From: Actinotalea soli
GTDB lineage: Bacteria > Actinomycetota > Actinomycetes > Actinomycetales > Cellulomonadaceae
Direction: 5' to 3'
Assembly: GCF_017565425.1 (NCBI RefSeq)
Contig: NZ_JAGEMK010000001.1
Coordinates: forward strand, 62,001 to 126,000
DNA length: 64,000 bases
The notes beneath the pieces are model-generated. The model had not been told where the DNA came from. It ran no database searches and was given only the letters and a program-made list of their open reading frames with translations. A program made the position numbers and the translations under genes. Positions 25,832 through 36,587 of the stretch are shown here, piece after piece. The first letter of the stretch is position 1, and each line of letters begins with the position of its first letter.

Positions 25832-26602
25832 ATGGCCGTGGCAGTCCGGGTGATCCCCTGTCTCGATGTCGACGCCGGCCGCGTGGTCAAGGGCGTCAAC
25901 TTCGCCGACCTGCGGGACGCCGGTGACCCCGTCGAGCTCGCGCGCCGGTACGACGCCGAGGGCGCCGACGAGATCACCTTCCTCGACGTGTCGGCCTCGT
26001 CGGGGGACCGGCAGACGACCTACGACGTGGTCGGCCGCACGGCCGAGGAGGTCTTCGTCCCGCTGACGGTGGGCGGTGGGGTCCGGTCGACCGAGGACGT
26101 GGACCGCCTGCTCCGTGCCGGGGCGGACAAGGTCGGCGTCAACACCGCTGCGATCGCGCGACCCGACCTGGTGCAGGAGATCGCCCAGCGCTTCGGCAGC
26201 CAGGTCCTGGTGCTCTCGGTGGACGCGCGCCGGGTCGTGGATGGTCCGCCGACCCCCTCGGGCTACGAGGTCACGACCCACGGCGGCCGGCAGGGCACGG
26301 GGATCGACGCGGTCACGTGGGCGCGCCAGGCGGTCGAGCTCGGCGCCGGTGAGGTGCTGCTCAACTCGATGGACGCCGACGGCACCACCGCGGGCTTCGA
26401 CCTCGAGATGCTCGCCGCCGTCCGGGAGGTCGTGGCCGTCCCGCTGATCGCGAGCGGCGGCGCCGGGACGCCCGAGCACTTCGTCGCGGCCGCGCGAGCC
26501 GGGGCCGACGCGCTGCTCGCCGCGAGCGTCTTCCACTTCGGGGTCATGACCGTGGCCGACGTCAAGCAGCACCTGCGGGACGCAGGCATCCCCGTCCGCT
26601 GA
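25832..26602 (+). CDS. hisF: imidazole glycerol phosphate synthase subunit HisF
   Basis: The 256-residue TIM-barrel cyclase of histidine biosynthesis turns PRFAR plus ammonia (from HisH) into imidazole glycerol phosphate and AICAR. Catalytic Asp12 is in [16 protein letters not shown] and the second Asp in LSVDARR; phosphate-binding loops are VGGGVRST and [18 protein letters not shown] precedes ATG 25832. hisH is not in the window. hisI follows only after a 3.8-kb ABC exporter pair. Confidence 0.97.
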   Translation: MAVAVRVIPCLDVDAGRVVKGVNFADLRDAGDPVELARRYDAEGADEITFLDVSASSGDRQTTYDVVGRTAEEVFVPLTVGGGVRSTEDVDRLLRAGADKVGVNTAAIARPDLVQEIAQRFGSQVLVLSVDARRVVDGPPTPSGYEVTTHGGRQGTGIDAVTWARQAVELGAGEVLLNSMDADGTTAGFDLEMLAAVREVVAVPLIASGGAGTPEHFVAAARAGADALLAASVFHFGVMTVADVKQHLRDAGIPVR

Positions 26603-26668
26603 GCGCGTGTCCCGGGGTGTCCTCGTCGGGCCGCGCCTCCTCGGCACGTGGATGTCGGGGCCGCGTGA

Positions 26669-26683
26669 GATGCTCGGAGCATC
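26669..26683. promoter_or_regulatory. 15-bp palindrome upstream of ABC exporter operon
   Basis: GATGCTC and GAGCATC flank a single G at 26676 with no mismatch, 21 nt before GTG 26705. It could be an operator or a short mRNA hairpin just before the GGAAGGA ribosome site. Confidence 0.45.
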
Positions 26684-26704
26684 CCCCGATGGAAGGACGT
26701 CCTC

Positions 26705-28609
26705 GTGCGCGCGCGCCCGGTCAGGCCCGAACCACCCGCAGGGCCGTCCGACGACGGTCCTCGCACCGCCCTCACGGGCGGGGTCGCGCGACGGTCCGTC
26801 CAGCTCGTCGTCCGGGGGCTCGCGGCCCAGCCGCGCACCTACACCCTGGCCATCGTCACCTCGGGTCTCTTCGGCGCCCTCACCGTCGCGGTCAGCCAGG
26901 TGCTGGGGGCCGTCACCGACCGTGTGGTGGTCCCCGGCGTCGCAGGTGAGCTCGACGGCACCGGTGCCGTGTGGCTCGCGGGGCTCGCCCTGCTCGGCGT
27001 CGCGATCGCCCTGGGCATGGCGGTCGCGGGGCGCCGCATCTTCGCGGGGATCGGCGTCTCGGACCTGCAGGCGGGCCATCGACGGGCCGTGACACGGCAG
27101 TACCTGCGCCTGCCGATGTCCTGGCACCGGGCCCACCCCACCGGCCAGCTGCTCTCGAACGCCAACGCCGACGTCGAGGCAGCCACCGGGGTGTTCAACC
27201 CGCTGCCCTTCGCCCTGGGCGTCGTCGTGATGATCGTCGTCGCGGCCGTGGCCCTCTTCAGCGTCGACGTGTGGCTCGCCGTGACCGCCCTGGTGGTGCT
27301 CCCGATCGCCGTCCTCGCCAACCTCGTGTTCCAGCGCTACATGTCTCCGGCCATCACGCGGGCCCAGCAGCTGCGGGCCGAGGTCTCCGACGTGGCCCAC
27401 GAGAGCTTCGAGGCGGCCCTGCTGGTCAAGTCCCTCGGGACCGAGGCCCGCGAGGAGGCGCGCTTCGCCGAGCGTGCCGACGCCCTGCGTGCGGCCAACG
27501 TCCGCGTGGGCAAGGTGCGAGCGGTCTTCGACCCGGTGATCGACCTGCTCCCCAGCCTGGGCACGCTCATGGTGCTGCTGGTCGGTGCGAGCCGGGCAGC
27601 GAGCGGGGCCGTCGAGACGGGGGAGATCGTCTCGGCCGCGTACCTCCTGACCCTCATGGCCGTGCCGGTCCGCGCCTTCGGATGGGTGCTGGGCGAGCTT
27701 CCCCGCGGCCTCGTCGGCTACGACCGGATCTCCCGCGTCCTCGACGCGCGTGGGGCCCTCTCGGTCGGCACCCGTGCCCTCGAGCCCACGGACCGCGGGC
27801 TGCACGTCCGCCTCGAGGACGTCGGCCTGACCGTGCCGGGTCAGGACGGGCCGCAGACCCTCCTCGACGGGATCGACCTCGAGCTCCGTCCCGGCCGCAC
27901 GGTGGCCCTCGTCGGCGTGACCGGGGCCGGCAAGACGACCCTGGCCGGGCTGCTCAGCCGCCTGCAGGACCCGACCCGTGGCGCCGTGCTGCTCGACGGC
28001 CTCGACCTGCGGGAGGTGCGCGACCAGGACCTGACCTCCCAGGTCGCCCTCGTCGCCCAGCAGACCTTCCTCTTCGAGGACACCGTGCGCGCGAACGTGA
28101 CGCTGGCCGACGAGGACGACCCCACGGCCCCCACGGACCAGGCCGTGTGGGAGGCGCTGCGGCTGGCCCGGGTCGACCAGGTCGTCCGTGCCCTGCCCGG
28201 CGGGCTCGACGCCCCGCTCGGCGAGCGGGGGGCGAACCTCTCGGGCGGTCAGCGCCAACGCATCGCCATCGCCCGGGCCCTGGTGCGCCGACCACGCCTG
28301 CTCGTCCTCGACGACGCGACCTCGGCCGTCGACCCGGGCATCGAGCAGGAGATCCTCGCCGGGCTCCGCCACGGCGGGCAGGGCCCCACCGTCCTGATGG
28401 TGGCGTACCGGATGTCCTCCGTGATGCTCGCCGACGAGGTCGTCCACCTGCACGCCGGACGCGTGGTCGACCGGGGACCGCACGAGGACCTCCTCGCGCG
28501 AGACCCCGGATACCGAGCCCTCGCGACCGCGTACCAGGACGAGACGGCCCGCCGTGAGGCGGAGAGCGAGGCGCGCACCGGCGGTGCGGCGCAGGGGAGG
28601 ACCCGATGA
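26705..28609 (+). CDS. heterodimeric ABC exporter, degenerate-site half (TMD-NBD)
   Basis: The 634-residue fused membrane/ATPase protein has six transmembrane helices (about 35-330) and a nucleotide-binding domain from about 365. Walker A is GVTGAGKT (404-411) and the signature is canonical LSGGQ (512-516). Walker B ends Asp536-Asp537, with Asp for the catalytic Glu, and the switch His is Tyr568 (VAYRM). This marks the degenerate ATP site of asymmetric exporters such as TM287/288. GTG 26705 follows GGAAGGA; the next gene overlaps by ATGA. The substrate is unknown. Confidence 0.9.
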   Translation: MRARPVRPEPPAGPSDDGPRTALTGGVARRSVQLVVRGLAAQPRTYTLAIVTSGLFGALTVAVSQVLGAVTDRVVVPGVAGELDGTGAVWLAGLALLGVAIALGMAVAGRRIFAGIGVSDLQAGHRRAVTRQYLRLPMSWHRAHPTGQLLSNANADVEAATGVFNPLPFALGVVVMIVVAAVALFSVDVWLAVTALVVLPIAVLANLVFQRYMSPAITRAQQLRAEVSDVAHESFEAALLVKSLGTEAREEARFAERADALRAANVRVGKVRAVFDPVIDLLPSLGTLMVLLVGASRAASGAVETGEIVSAAYLLTLMAVPVRAFGWVLGELPRGLVGYDRISRVLDARGALSVGTRALEPTDRGLHVRLEDVGLTVPGQDGPQTLLDGIDLELRPGRTVALVGVTGAGKTTLAGLLSRLQDPTRGAVLLDGLDLREVRDQDLTSQVALVAQQTFLFEDTVRANVTLADEDDPTAPTDQAVWEALRLARVDQVVRALPGGLDAPLGERGANLSGGQRQRIAIARALVRRPRLLVLDDATSAVDPGIEQEILAGLRHGGQGPTVLMVAYRMSSVMLADEVVHLHAGRVVDRGPHEDLLARDPGYRALATAYQDETARREAESEARTGGAAQGRTR

Positions 28610-30432
28610 GCACCGCACCCGAGGGCGTCCGCCTCGAAGGCACCAGCAGCCTCGGCGCCGGGGCGACCCTGCGTCGCGGGCTGGCCATCTCACCCCAGCT
28701 GCGCGACGGCCTGCTCGTCACCGTGCTGCTCGCGGTCGTGGCCGCCGGTGGGCGGGTGGTCGTGCCGATCGCCGTCCAGCAGACCATCGACACCGCGATC
28801 CTCGCCGACGGCGGACCGCAGACCTCACGGGTCGTCGTGCTGGTCTCCCTCGCCGCGGTCGCACTCCTCATCGCCGGGGCCGCCTCGGCCCTGGTCAACA
28901 TCCGGCTGTTCCGCAGCAGCGAGGCCGGCCTGGCGACCCTGCGCACCCGGGCCTTCCGCCACGTTCACGACCTCTCGGTGCTCACCCAGAGCACCGAGCG
29001 CCGCGGCAGCCTCGTCTCGCGCGTGACGAGCGACGTCGACACGATCTCGTTGTTCGTGCAGTGGGGCGGGATCATGCTGCTCGTCTCGGTGCTGCAGATC
29101 GGCGTCGCGACGATCCTCATGCTCGTGTACTCGTGGCAGCTGACGCTGGTCGTGTGGCTCTGCTTCCTCCCGCTCCTGCTGATCCTGCGCCCCGCGCAAC
29201 GGCGGGTGAGCATCGCCTACGCGGCCGTCCGGCAGCGGGTCGGTGCGATGCTGGGCGCGGTCTCGGAGTCCGTCGTCGGTGCCGAGACCATCAAGGCCTA
29301 CGGGGTGGGGGAGCGGACCCAGCGTCGGATCGACCGTGCGGTCCGGGCGACCCGGGACGCGATGGTCAAGGCCCAGGTGCGTGTCGCCCTCGTCTTCTCG
29401 AGCGGCGTGCTGGTCGCCAACCTCGTGCTGAGCGCGGTGGTCGTGGTCGGCACCTTCCTGGGTATCGACGGCACGCTCAGCGTCGGTCGGGTCCTGGCCT
29501 TCCTGTTCCTCGTCCAGCTCTTCACGGGGCCGGTCCAGATGGCCACCGAGATCCTCAACGAGCTGCAGAACGCCCTCGCCGGGTGGCGGCGCGTGATCGG
29601 GGTCATCGACACCGAGGTCGACGTGCGCGACGCGGGGGAGCAGGGGCGTCCGACCCCCCGCGGCCCCGCCGAGGTCGAGCTGCGGGGGGTCGCCTTCTCC
29701 TACCCCGAGGGTCCGCGCGTCCTGCACGGCGTGGACCTCCTGCTGCCCGCTCGGGCCAAGGTCGCCGTGGTGGGGGCCACGGGGTCGGGCAAGACGACTC
29801 TGGCCAAGCTCGTCACGCGCCTGGTGGACCCGGCCGAGGGGACCGTCCTGCTCGACGGGGTCGACCTGCGCGACGTTCCGCTGGCGAACCTGCGGGAGCG
29901 GGTCGTCCTCGTGCCGCAGGAGGGCTTCCTCTTCGAGGGCACCCTGGCGGAGAACGTCGCCTACGGGGGCCGGGGGACGGAGGGGACCTGGACTGCCGAG
30001 GACGGGGCCGCGCGCGACGCGGCCGTGCAGCGCGCCTTCGACGAGCTCGGTCTGTCCGACTGGCTCGGTGACCTGCCCTCGGGGCTGCGGACCGACGTCG
30101 GGCAGCGCGGTGAGCGGCTCTCAGCGGGGGAACGACAGCTCGTCGCCCTCGCCCGTGCCCATCTCGCGGGGGCCGACTACCTCGTGCTCGACGAGGCGAC
30201 CAGCGCGGTCGACCCGGCGACCGAGGTCCGCATCGCGCGAGCCCTGGACCAGCTGACCGCGGGCCGGGGGACCCTGACGATCGCCCACCGGCTCTCGACC
30301 GCCGAGGCCGCCGACCTGGTCGTCGTCGTCGAGGCGGGGGAGGTCGTCGAGGTCGGTCCGCACGCCGAGCTCGTCGGGGCCGGGGGCCACTACGCCGGGA
30401 TGCACGCGGCCTGGCTCGCGCAGACCAGGTAG
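28606..30432 (+). CDS. heterodimeric ABC exporter, consensus-site half (TMD-NBD)
   Basis: The 608-residue partner has six transmembrane helices (about 30-310), Walker A GATGSGKT (390-397), Walker B with Asp529 and catalytic Glu530, and switch His561. Its signature is degenerate, LSAGE (505-509). Paired with the upstream subunit this gives one working site (its Walker motifs plus the partner's LSGGQ) and one non-hydrolysing site. ATG 28606 overlaps the preceding stop, so the subunits are made together. Drug, lipid or peptide export is expected from the family. Confidence 0.9.
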   Translation: MSTAPEGVRLEGTSSLGAGATLRRGLAISPQLRDGLLVTVLLAVVAAGGRVVVPIAVQQTIDTAILADGGPQTSRVVVLVSLAAVALLIAGAASALVNIRLFRSSEAGLATLRTRAFRHVHDLSVLTQSTERRGSLVSRVTSDVDTISLFVQWGGIMLLVSVLQIGVATILMLVYSWQLTLVVWLCFLPLLLILRPAQRRVSIAYAAVRQRVGAMLGAVSESVVGAETIKAYGVGERTQRRIDRAVRATRDAMVKAQVRVALVFSSGVLVANLVLSAVVVVGTFLGIDGTLSVGRVLAFLFLVQLFTGPVQMATEILNELQNALAGWRRVIGVIDTEVDVRDAGEQGRPTPRGPAEVELRGVAFSYPEGPRVLHGVDLLLPARAKVAVVGATGSGKTTLAKLVTRLVDPAEGTVLLDGVDLRDVPLANLRERVVLVPQEGFLFEGTLAENVAYGGRGTEGTWTAEDGAARDAAVQRAFDELGLSDWLGDLPSGLRTDVGQRGERLSAGERQLVALARAHLAGADYLVLDEATSAVDPATEVRIARALDQLTAGRGTLTIAHRLSTAEAADLVVVVEAGEVVEVGPHAELVGAGGHYAGMHAAWLAQTR

Positions 30433-30442
30433 GCACCCGTGG

Positions 30443-30448
30443 CAGGAT
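30443..30448 (+). promoter_or_regulatory. -10-like box (CAGGAT), leaderless start of hisI
   Basis: CAGGAT is one change from TAGGAT and lies 6 nt before GTG 30455. This would free hisI-trpE from the ABC exporter transcript. Confidence 0.45.
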
Positions 30449-30454
30449 CGTCAG

Positions 30455-30874
30455 GTGCCTGAGAACACCGCCCCCGACGACAGCCCCTCCCGTGACCTGC
30501 GGGCGCCGAGCGTGCTCGACCCGGCCGTGGCGGACCGGTTGAGCCGCGACCACGCCGGCCTCGTGTGCGCCGTGGTGCAGCAGCACGACACCCGCGAGGT
30601 CCTCATGGTCGGCTGGATGGACGACGAGGCGCTGCACCGGACCCTGACCACGGGTCGGGTGACCTTCTGGAGCCGCTCCCGCCAGGAGTACTGGCGCAAG
30701 GGAGACACCTCGGGGCACGTGCAGCACGTGCGCTCGGTCGCGCTCGACTGCGACGGCGACGCCGTCCTGGTGAGGGTCGACCAGGTCGGGGTGGCCTGCC
30801 ACACCGGGACCCGTACCTGCTTCGAGGCCGGGGGCGACCTCGGTGCCACCGTGTCGACGGAGGTCTCCGCATGA
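30455..30874 (+). CDS. hisI: phosphoribosyl-AMP cyclohydrolase
   Basis: The 139-residue zinc enzyme opens the adenine ring of PR-AMP in histidine biosynthesis. It has the motifs [31 protein letters not shown] and LDCDGD, and the zinc ligands in [13 protein letters not shown]. There is no fused HisE domain. An N-terminal extension of about 25 residues is poorly conserved. Its stop overlaps trpE (ATGA), coupling histidine and tryptophan synthesis. Confidence 0.96.
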   Translation: MPENTAPDDSPSRDLRAPSVLDPAVADRLSRDHAGLVCAVVQQHDTREVLMVGWMDDEALHRTLTTGRVTFWSRSRQEYWRKGDTSGHVQHVRSVALDCDGDAVLVRVDQVGVACHTGTRTCFEAGGDLGATVSTEVSA

Positions 30875-32454
30875 CCGAGCACCCGACGCCCGCGGGCGAG
30901 GCCGCTCCGGGGCCCGACCCCCTCGTCGAGGTGCCGTGGGGGAGCACCTGGCCGACCCTCGGCACCTTCCGCGAGCTGGCCCGCGACCGCCGCGTGGTCC
31001 CCGTGGTGCGCCGGCTGCTCGCGGACGACGTCACGCCCGTCGGCCTCTACCGCACGCTCGCGGGCGGACGACCCGGCACCTTCGTGCTCGAGTCGGCCGA
31101 GGTCGACGGCACGTGGTCGCGGTACTCCTTCGTCGGGGTACGGTCACGCGCGACCCTCACGGTCCAGGACGGGCAGGCGAGGTGGATCGGCGACGTCCCC
31201 GTGGGCGTCCCCCAGGGTGGTGACGTCCTCGAGGTGCTGGAGGCCACCCTCGATGCGCTGCGCACCCCGGCCCTGCGCGGTCTGCCGCCGTTGACCGGGG
31301 GGCTCGTCGGCGCCCTCGGGTGGGACGTCGTGCGCCACTGGGAGCCCACCCTGCCTGCGCGGGCCCCCGAGGAGCTCGGCGTGCCTGAGCTCACCCTCTG
31401 CCTCGCGACGGACCTCGCCGTCGTGGACCACGTCGACGGCTCGGTCTGGCTGATCGCCAACGCGATCAACTTCGACGACACCGACCAGCGCGTGGACGAG
31501 GCGTACGCGGACGCGGTCGCGCGGCTCGACGCGATGCAGGACGCCCTCGGTCGTCCCACCCCCGGCGGCACCGGGGTCCTGGTGGACGAGCCCGAGCCCG
31601 AGCTCGAGTTCCGCAGCACGCGCGTCGAGTTCGAGGAGGCCGTGCGCCAGGGCAAGGAGGCGATCCGCGAGGGCGAGGTCTTCCAGGTGGTGCTCTCCCA
31701 GCGCCTCGACCTCGCGTGCCCGGCCGAGCCCCTCGACGTGTACCGCGTGCTCCGCACCATCAACCCGAGCCCGTACATGTACTACTTCCAGCTCCAGGAC
31801 GCCTCGGGCCAGGACTTCGCCGTCGTCGGCTCGAGCCCCGAGACCCTCGTGAAGGTGACGGGCGGGCGGGTCGTCACCTACCCGATCGCCGGGTCCCGGC
31901 CGCGCGGGACCACCCCCGAGGAGGACGCCGGGCTGGCTGAGGAGCTGCTCGAGGACCCCAAGGAGCGGGCCGAGCACATCATGCTCGTCGACCTCTCGCG
32001 GAACGACCTGGTCAAGGTCTGCGTCCCGACCAGCGTCGAGGTCGTCGAGCTGATGGCGGTCAAGCGGTTCAGCCACATCATGCACATCTGCTCGACCGTC
32101 GTCGGCCGTCTCCGTGAGGGGGCGACGGCGCTCCAGGCCCTCGTCGCGACCTTCCCCGCGGGGACGCTCTCGGGCGCTCCCAAGCCGCGGGCCATCGCCC
32201 TCATCGACGAGCTCGAGCCAGCCCGTCGAGGCATCTACGGCGGGACCGTCGGCTACTTCGACTTCGCGGGGGACATGGACATGGCCATCGCCATCCGCAC
32301 CGCTCTCATCCGGGAGGGCCGTGCGAGCGTGCAGGCCGGTGGCGGGATCGTCGCCGACTCTGTCGAGGCCCTCGAGTACGCCGAGTCGCGCAACAAGGCC
32401 GCAGCCGCGGTCCGTGCCGTGCAGGTCGCGGCCCGGCTGAGGCGAACCCCATGA
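30871..32454 (+). CDS. trpE: anthranilate synthase component I
   Basis: The 527-residue enzyme converts chorismate to anthranilate using ammonia from a TrpG subunit not present here. The feedback-binding motif [15 protein letters not shown] lies near residue 70. The chorismate-binding domain shows [39 protein letters not shown] and [11 protein letters not shown]. It is full length with intact motifs, so tryptophan inhibition is expected. It overlaps the following membrane-protein gene by ATGA. Confidence 0.97.
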   Translation: MTEHPTPAGEAAPGPDPLVEVPWGSTWPTLGTFRELARDRRVVPVVRRLLADDVTPVGLYRTLAGGRPGTFVLESAEVDGTWSRYSFVGVRSRATLTVQDGQARWIGDVPVGVPQGGDVLEVLEATLDALRTPALRGLPPLTGGLVGALGWDVVRHWEPTLPARAPEELGVPELTLCLATDLAVVDHVDGSVWLIANAINFDDTDQRVDEAYADAVARLDAMQDALGRPTPGGTGVLVDEPEPELEFRSTRVEFEEAVRQGKEAIREGEVFQVVLSQRLDLACPAEPLDVYRVLRTINPSPYMYYFQLQDASGQDFAVVGSSPETLVKVTGGRVVTYPIAGSRPRGTTPEEDAGLAEELLEDPKERAEHIMLVDLSRNDLVKVCVPTSVEVVELMAVKRFSHIMHICSTVVGRLREGATALQALVATFPAGTLSGAPKPRAIALIDELEPARRGIYGGTVGYFDFAGDMDMAIAIRTALIREGRASVQAGGGIVADSVEALEYAESRNKAAAAVRAVQVAARLRRTP

Positions 32455-33056
32455 CCTGGCTGCCGCGCCGGCGCGCCGTCCTGCTCGGCCTGGTGCTGGG
32501 TGCGGCGACGGCGATCGCGGGTTCGGTGGCCTGGGTGCGTGCCGTCACCACGAGCGCCGTCGAGGCCGAGGTCGCCCTGACCGTCCCAGGGTCGGTGGCC
32601 GCCCCCGGTGTCGCCGCCGCAGGCTTCGTGCTGCTCGCTGCCGCCCTCGCCGTGGCCCTCGCCGGGCGCTGGGGGGTGCGGCTCGGCGGCACGGTCATGG
32701 TCCTCGCGGGAGTGCTCACGGTGGTCTCGACCCTCGGGGTGCTGACCGACCCGTCCGGGGTCGCTGCCTCGGCGGCCCAGGAGGCGGTGGGGGTCGCTGC
32801 AGCCGGGCAGGTGACCACGACCGCCGCGCCGTGGGCGGCGATCGCCCTGGCCCTCGCCGCCGGTGCGCTCGGCGTGCTCACCACGGTCTCCTCGTCGTCG
32901 TGGGACCGTCCCCGGTCCCGGCACGAGCCGGCGCGAGCGGCGCCTGCCCGGGAACGCGCCGCCGAGGGGGCGGTCGAGAGCACCGCCGACTCGCACCCCC
33001 GCGACGACGACCTGGCCGCCTGGGACGCCCTCAGCGAGGGCCGCGACCCGACCTGA
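32451..33056 (+). CDS. Trp biosynthesis-associated membrane protein (TIGR02234-like)
   Basis: The 201-residue protein has four hydrophobic segments (for example RAVLLGLVLGAATAIAGSVAWVRAV and VLAGVLTVVSTLGVLTD) and a charged cytoplasmic tail from about residue 155. It matches the small membrane protein that actinobacteria keep directly after trpE. Its role is unknown. ATG 32451 overlaps the trpE stop, so it is translated with anthranilate synthase. Confidence 0.85.
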   Translation: MTWLPRRRAVLLGLVLGAATAIAGSVAWVRAVTTSAVEAEVALTVPGSVAAPGVAAAGFVLLAAALAVALAGRWGVRLGGTVMVLAGVLTVVSTLGVLTDPSGVAASAAQEAVGVAAAGQVTTTAAPWAAIALALAAGALGVLTTVSSSSWDRPRSRHEPARAAPARERAAEGAVESTADSHPRDDDLAAWDALSEGRDPT

Positions 33057-33101
33057 GGGCATGACCGGCGACGTCGTGCGGTCCCGGCCCCCAGTTTTCG
33101 A

Positions 33102-33107
33102 TAGTGT
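33102..33107 (+). promoter_or_regulatory. candidate -10 box (TAGTGT)
   Basis: TAGTGT lies in an A/T-richer stretch (TTTTCGATAGTGT) 29 nt before ATG 33137, giving a short leader with a GAAAGG ribosome site. Confidence 0.5.
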
Positions 33108-33136
33108 CTGCCGCGACGTCCACGAAAGGCACCACC

Positions 33137-33415
33137 ATGGGTCACTCGTCCCCCGATCGAGCCGCAGAGCGGGCATACCTGCCTCGCGCGGCCCCTCCGA
33201 CCAACCACGGCCACACCACCGCGGCCTGGGTGACGGTGGTGCTCGTCCTGATCGGCGCCACGGTCTCCTCCCTCGCCGTCATGGGTGCGCTGGTCTGGCT
33301 CTTCTGGGTCGGGATGGGGATCGTCGTGATCGGTCTGATCGCGGGGCGGGTCCTCAAGATGCTGGGCTTCGGGCAGCCGGCCGCGCAGGACGCGGCCGAG
33401 CTGCACGGGCACTAG
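33137..33415 (+). CDS. HGxxPAAW family membrane protein
   Basis: The 92-residue protein has the motif NHGHTTAAWVTV, a variant of HGxxPAAW, just before two transmembrane helices (VVLVLIGATVSSLAVMGALV and VGMGIVVIGLIAGRVLKML). This small family is typical of the actinobacterial trp region; its function is unknown. ATG 33137 follows GAAAGG by 7 nt. A separate promoter seems likely (TAGTGT at 33102). Confidence 0.85.
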   Translation: MGHSSPDRAAERAYLPRAAPPTNHGHTTAAWVTVVLVLIGATVSSLAVMGALVWLFWVGMGIVVIGLIAGRVLKMLGFGQPAAQDAAELHGH

Positions 33416-33457
33416 GCCACCGGACGTCGTCGACAGCGCACTCAACGAAGGAGAACG

Positions 33458-33877
33458 ATGAGCAACCCCACCGGACCGCAGGACCCGTACGGCGCGCAGC
33501 CGCCCTCGGGCGGCTACGGAGCCCAGCCGCCCGCCGGCGGCGGCGGCTACGGCGCCCCGCCGCCCCCGCCCGCCTACGGGGGTGCGCGCGGCGGTGGCTA
33601 CGGCACGGAGAAGAACAGCCTGGGCGTCTGGGCCCTCGTCCTCGGCATCCTCGGCGTCCTGTGCTGCGGTCTCGGGTTCATCTTCGGCATCCCTGCCCTG
33701 ATCGTGGGCAACAAGTCGAAGGAGGCCGCTCGCAACGGACAGGCGAACAACGGTGGGCTCGGCCAGGCCGGCGTCGTGCTGGGTTGGATCGCGATCGCCT
33801 TCAGCGTGCTGTGGCTCATCTACGTCTTCGCGTTCGGTGGTCTCACGGCGTTCAACGACGGCTTCACGACCTACTGA
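33458..33877 (+). CDS. DUF4190 domain-containing membrane protein
   Basis: The 139-residue protein has a Gly/Pro/Tyr/Gln-rich cytoplasmic N terminus (about 50 residues of GGYGAQPP-like repeats). Two helices follow that match DUF4190, with LGVWALVLGILGVLCCGLGFIFGIPALIVGNKSKEAA and a later GVVLGWIAIAF. The low-complexity region may be disordered or scaffold-like. Function is unknown. AAGGAG precedes ATG 33458. A strong hairpin lies 20 nt after the stop. Confidence 0.85.
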   Translation: MSNPTGPQDPYGAQPPSGGYGAQPPAGGGGYGAPPPPPAYGGARGGGYGTEKNSLGVWALVLGILGVLCCGLGFIFGIPALIVGNKSKEAARNGQANNGGLGQAGVVLGWIAIAFSVLWLIYVFAFGGLTAFNDGFTTY

Positions 33878-33883
33878 CGTCAC

Positions 33884-34357
33884 ATGACGTTCACCGGCTC
33901 GAGCCCCGGGGTGCCGACCCGTGCGCCCCGGGGCTCGAGCGGTCCTGGCGGGATCCGCTCGCTGGCGGTGCCCCTCGGGCTCGGTGGCGGTCTCCTCGCG
34001 GCCGTGGCAGTGCTCGCGGTGCGGTCGCCGCACGAGTCGGGTAGCTACGGCTTCTGTCCGATCCTTCTTCTGACCGGCTATGCATGCCCGGGCTGCGGGG
34101 GGCTGCGCTCTGTGCACGAGCTCACCCAGCTCGACCTCGTTGGTGCCGCGAGCTACAACGTGCTGGTCGTCCTCGCGGTTCCGCTCGCCGTGGCTGGGTG
34201 GGGGCTGTGGATCGCGCGCGCCGCTGGCTGGCTCCGGCGCCCCGCCCGGCTGCCGGCTGCTCTGCCCTGGGTGGCCCTGGTCCTCCTCGTCGGCTTCGGC
34301 GCCCTGCGGAACCTCCCCGCCCTGCGTCCGGTCCTCACGCCCTGGCTCGGTACCTGA
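33884..34357 (+). CDS. DUF2752 domain-containing membrane protein
   Basis: The 157-residue protein has the DUF2752 cysteine signature [20 protein letters not shown] followed by helices; the first hydrophobic helix is at about 27-46. Function is unknown, and the CPGCG cysteines could bind metal or form disulfides. The start is doubtful: ATG 33884 has no ribosome site and a 15-bp hairpin (33897-33940) falls within the first 20 codons. GTG 33968 would give a shorter protein beginning at the first helix. Confidence 0.75.
   Translation: MTFTGSSPGVPTRAPRGSSGPGGIRSLAVPLGLGGGLLAAVAVLAVRSPHESGSYGFCPILLLTGYACPGCGGLRSVHELTQLDLVGAASYNVLVVLAVPLAVAGWGLWIARAAGWLRRPARLPAALPWVALVLLVGFGALRNLPALRPVLTPWLGT
33897..33940 (+). 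terminator. 15-bp perfect hairpin, terminator- or attenuator-like
   Basis: GCTCGAGCCCCGGGG (33897-33911) pairs perfectly with CCCCGGGGCTCGAGC (33926-33940) over a 14-nt loop. It lies 20 nt after the DUF4190 stop but inside the start of the DUF2752 reading frame. No T-tract follows. Confidence 0.6.
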
Positions 34358-34463
34358 GCCGAGGCCGTTCGGGACGAGCTCTGCCACCGCCGCCCGGTCG
34401 ACGGTTGGCCCGGTCATCGGGTCCCAGCACGTGGTCGTGGTGGGGGGCGCGCGCGTCCGGCCC

Positions 34464-34469
34464 TACGAT
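34464..34469 (+). promoter_or_regulatory. candidate -10 box (TACGAT) for trpCBA-lgt
   Basis: TACGAT lies 47 nt before GTG 34516. The leader holds a weak GTCTGC/GCGGAC hairpin and a GGAGGTGG ribosome site. I see no tryptophan leader peptide in it. Confidence 0.45.
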
Positions 34470-34515
34470 GGCCGGAACGGGTCTGCGGGGGCGGACCGGA
34501 TGGAGGTGGCGCGAC

Positions 34516-35324
<809 letters not shown>

Positions 35325-35328
<4 letters not shown>

Positions 35329-36587
35329 CCGCGACCCAGGACCAGCCGGCCCCGCAGGAGATCGGGCCGACCACGCAGGCGGCTGGGTCGGGCCCCTACT
35401 TCGGCGACTTCGGCGGGCGCTTCGTGCCCGAGGCCCTCATCGAGGCCCTCGACGAGCTGGCCACCGAGTACGACAAGGCCAAGGCGGACCCCGAGTTCGG
35501 CGCCGAGCTCTCGCGCCTGCACCGGACCTACACGGGGCGCCCCAGCATCCTCACCGAGGTCCCACGGTTCGCCGCGCACTGCGGTGGCGCGCGTGTGATC
35601 CTCAAGCGCGAGGACCTCAACCACACCGGCTCGCACAAGATCAACAACGTCCTCGGCCAGGCCCTCCTGACCAAGAGGCTGGGCAAGTCCCGCGTGATCG
35701 CCGAGACGGGCGCCGGGCAGCACGGTGTCGCGACGGCCACGGCCGCAGCGCTCTTCGATCTCGACTGCGTCATCTACATGGGCGAGGAGGACACCCGCCG
35801 TCAGGCCCTGAACGTGGCGCGGATGCGGCTCCTGGGCGCCGAGGTGGTGCCGGTGACGACCGGGTCGCGAACCCTCAAGGACGCGATCAACGAGGCCCTG
35901 CGGGACTGGGTCACGAACGTGGACTCGACCAACTACGTCTTCGGCACGGTCGGGGGCCCGCACCCCTTCCCCGCCATGGTCCGTGACCTGCAGCGCATCA
36001 TCGGCGTCGAGGCCCGGCAGCAGGTCCTCGACCTGACCGGCCGTCTCCCGGACGCCATCGCGGCCTGCGTGGGCGGCGGGTCCAACGCGATCGGCATCTT
36101 CCACGCCTTCCTCGACGACGCGGACGTCCGCCTCGTGGGGCTCGAGGCCGGCGGCGACGGGGTCGAGTCCGGACGCCACGCGGCGACCATCAGCGGGGGT
36201 GCGCCCGGGGTGCTGCACGGAGCCAGGTCCTTCCTGCTCCAGGACGAGGACGGGCAGACCGTCGAGAGTCACTCGATCTCGGCCGGCCTCGACTACCCCG
36301 GGGTCGGGCCAGAGCACTCGTGGCTCTCGACGATCGGCCGTGCGGAGTACCGACCGATCACCGACGCCCAGGCGATGGAGGCGTTCCGGCTGCTGTGCCG
36401 GACCGAGGGGATCATCCCCGCCATCGAGTCGGCGCACGCCCTCGCCGGGGCCATGCAGCTCGGGCAGGAGCTCACCGTGCAGGGAGAGGATCCGCCGGTG
36501 ATCCTCGTCAACCTCTCCGGTCGAGGTGACAAGGACGTGGAGACCGCCGCCGAGTGGTTCTCCTTGCTCGACGAGGGGACCTCATGA
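35325..36587 (+). CDS. trpB: tryptophan synthase subunit beta
   Basis: The 420-residue PLP enzyme joins indole and serine. PLP is held by Lys105 in [24 protein letters not shown] and [13 protein letters not shown] (phosphate grip) are intact. The length is typical of TrpB1. GTG 35325 overlaps the trpC stop and its own stop overlaps trpA, so C-B-A are translationally coupled and the alpha/beta complex is made in balance. Confidence 0.97.

Noticed and set aside
22757-28693. Very long minus-strand open frame (1978 codons) opposite prcA-pafA-hisF-ABC
   Set aside because: It is the antisense shadow of genuine genes in high-GC DNA; its translation is Arg/Gly/Asp/Val-rich with no domain, and it crosses several well-supported genes.
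34470-34515. Tryptophan attenuator before trpC
   Set aside because: The leader is only about 40 nt, has no Trp-codon leader peptide and only a weak 6-bp hairpin.
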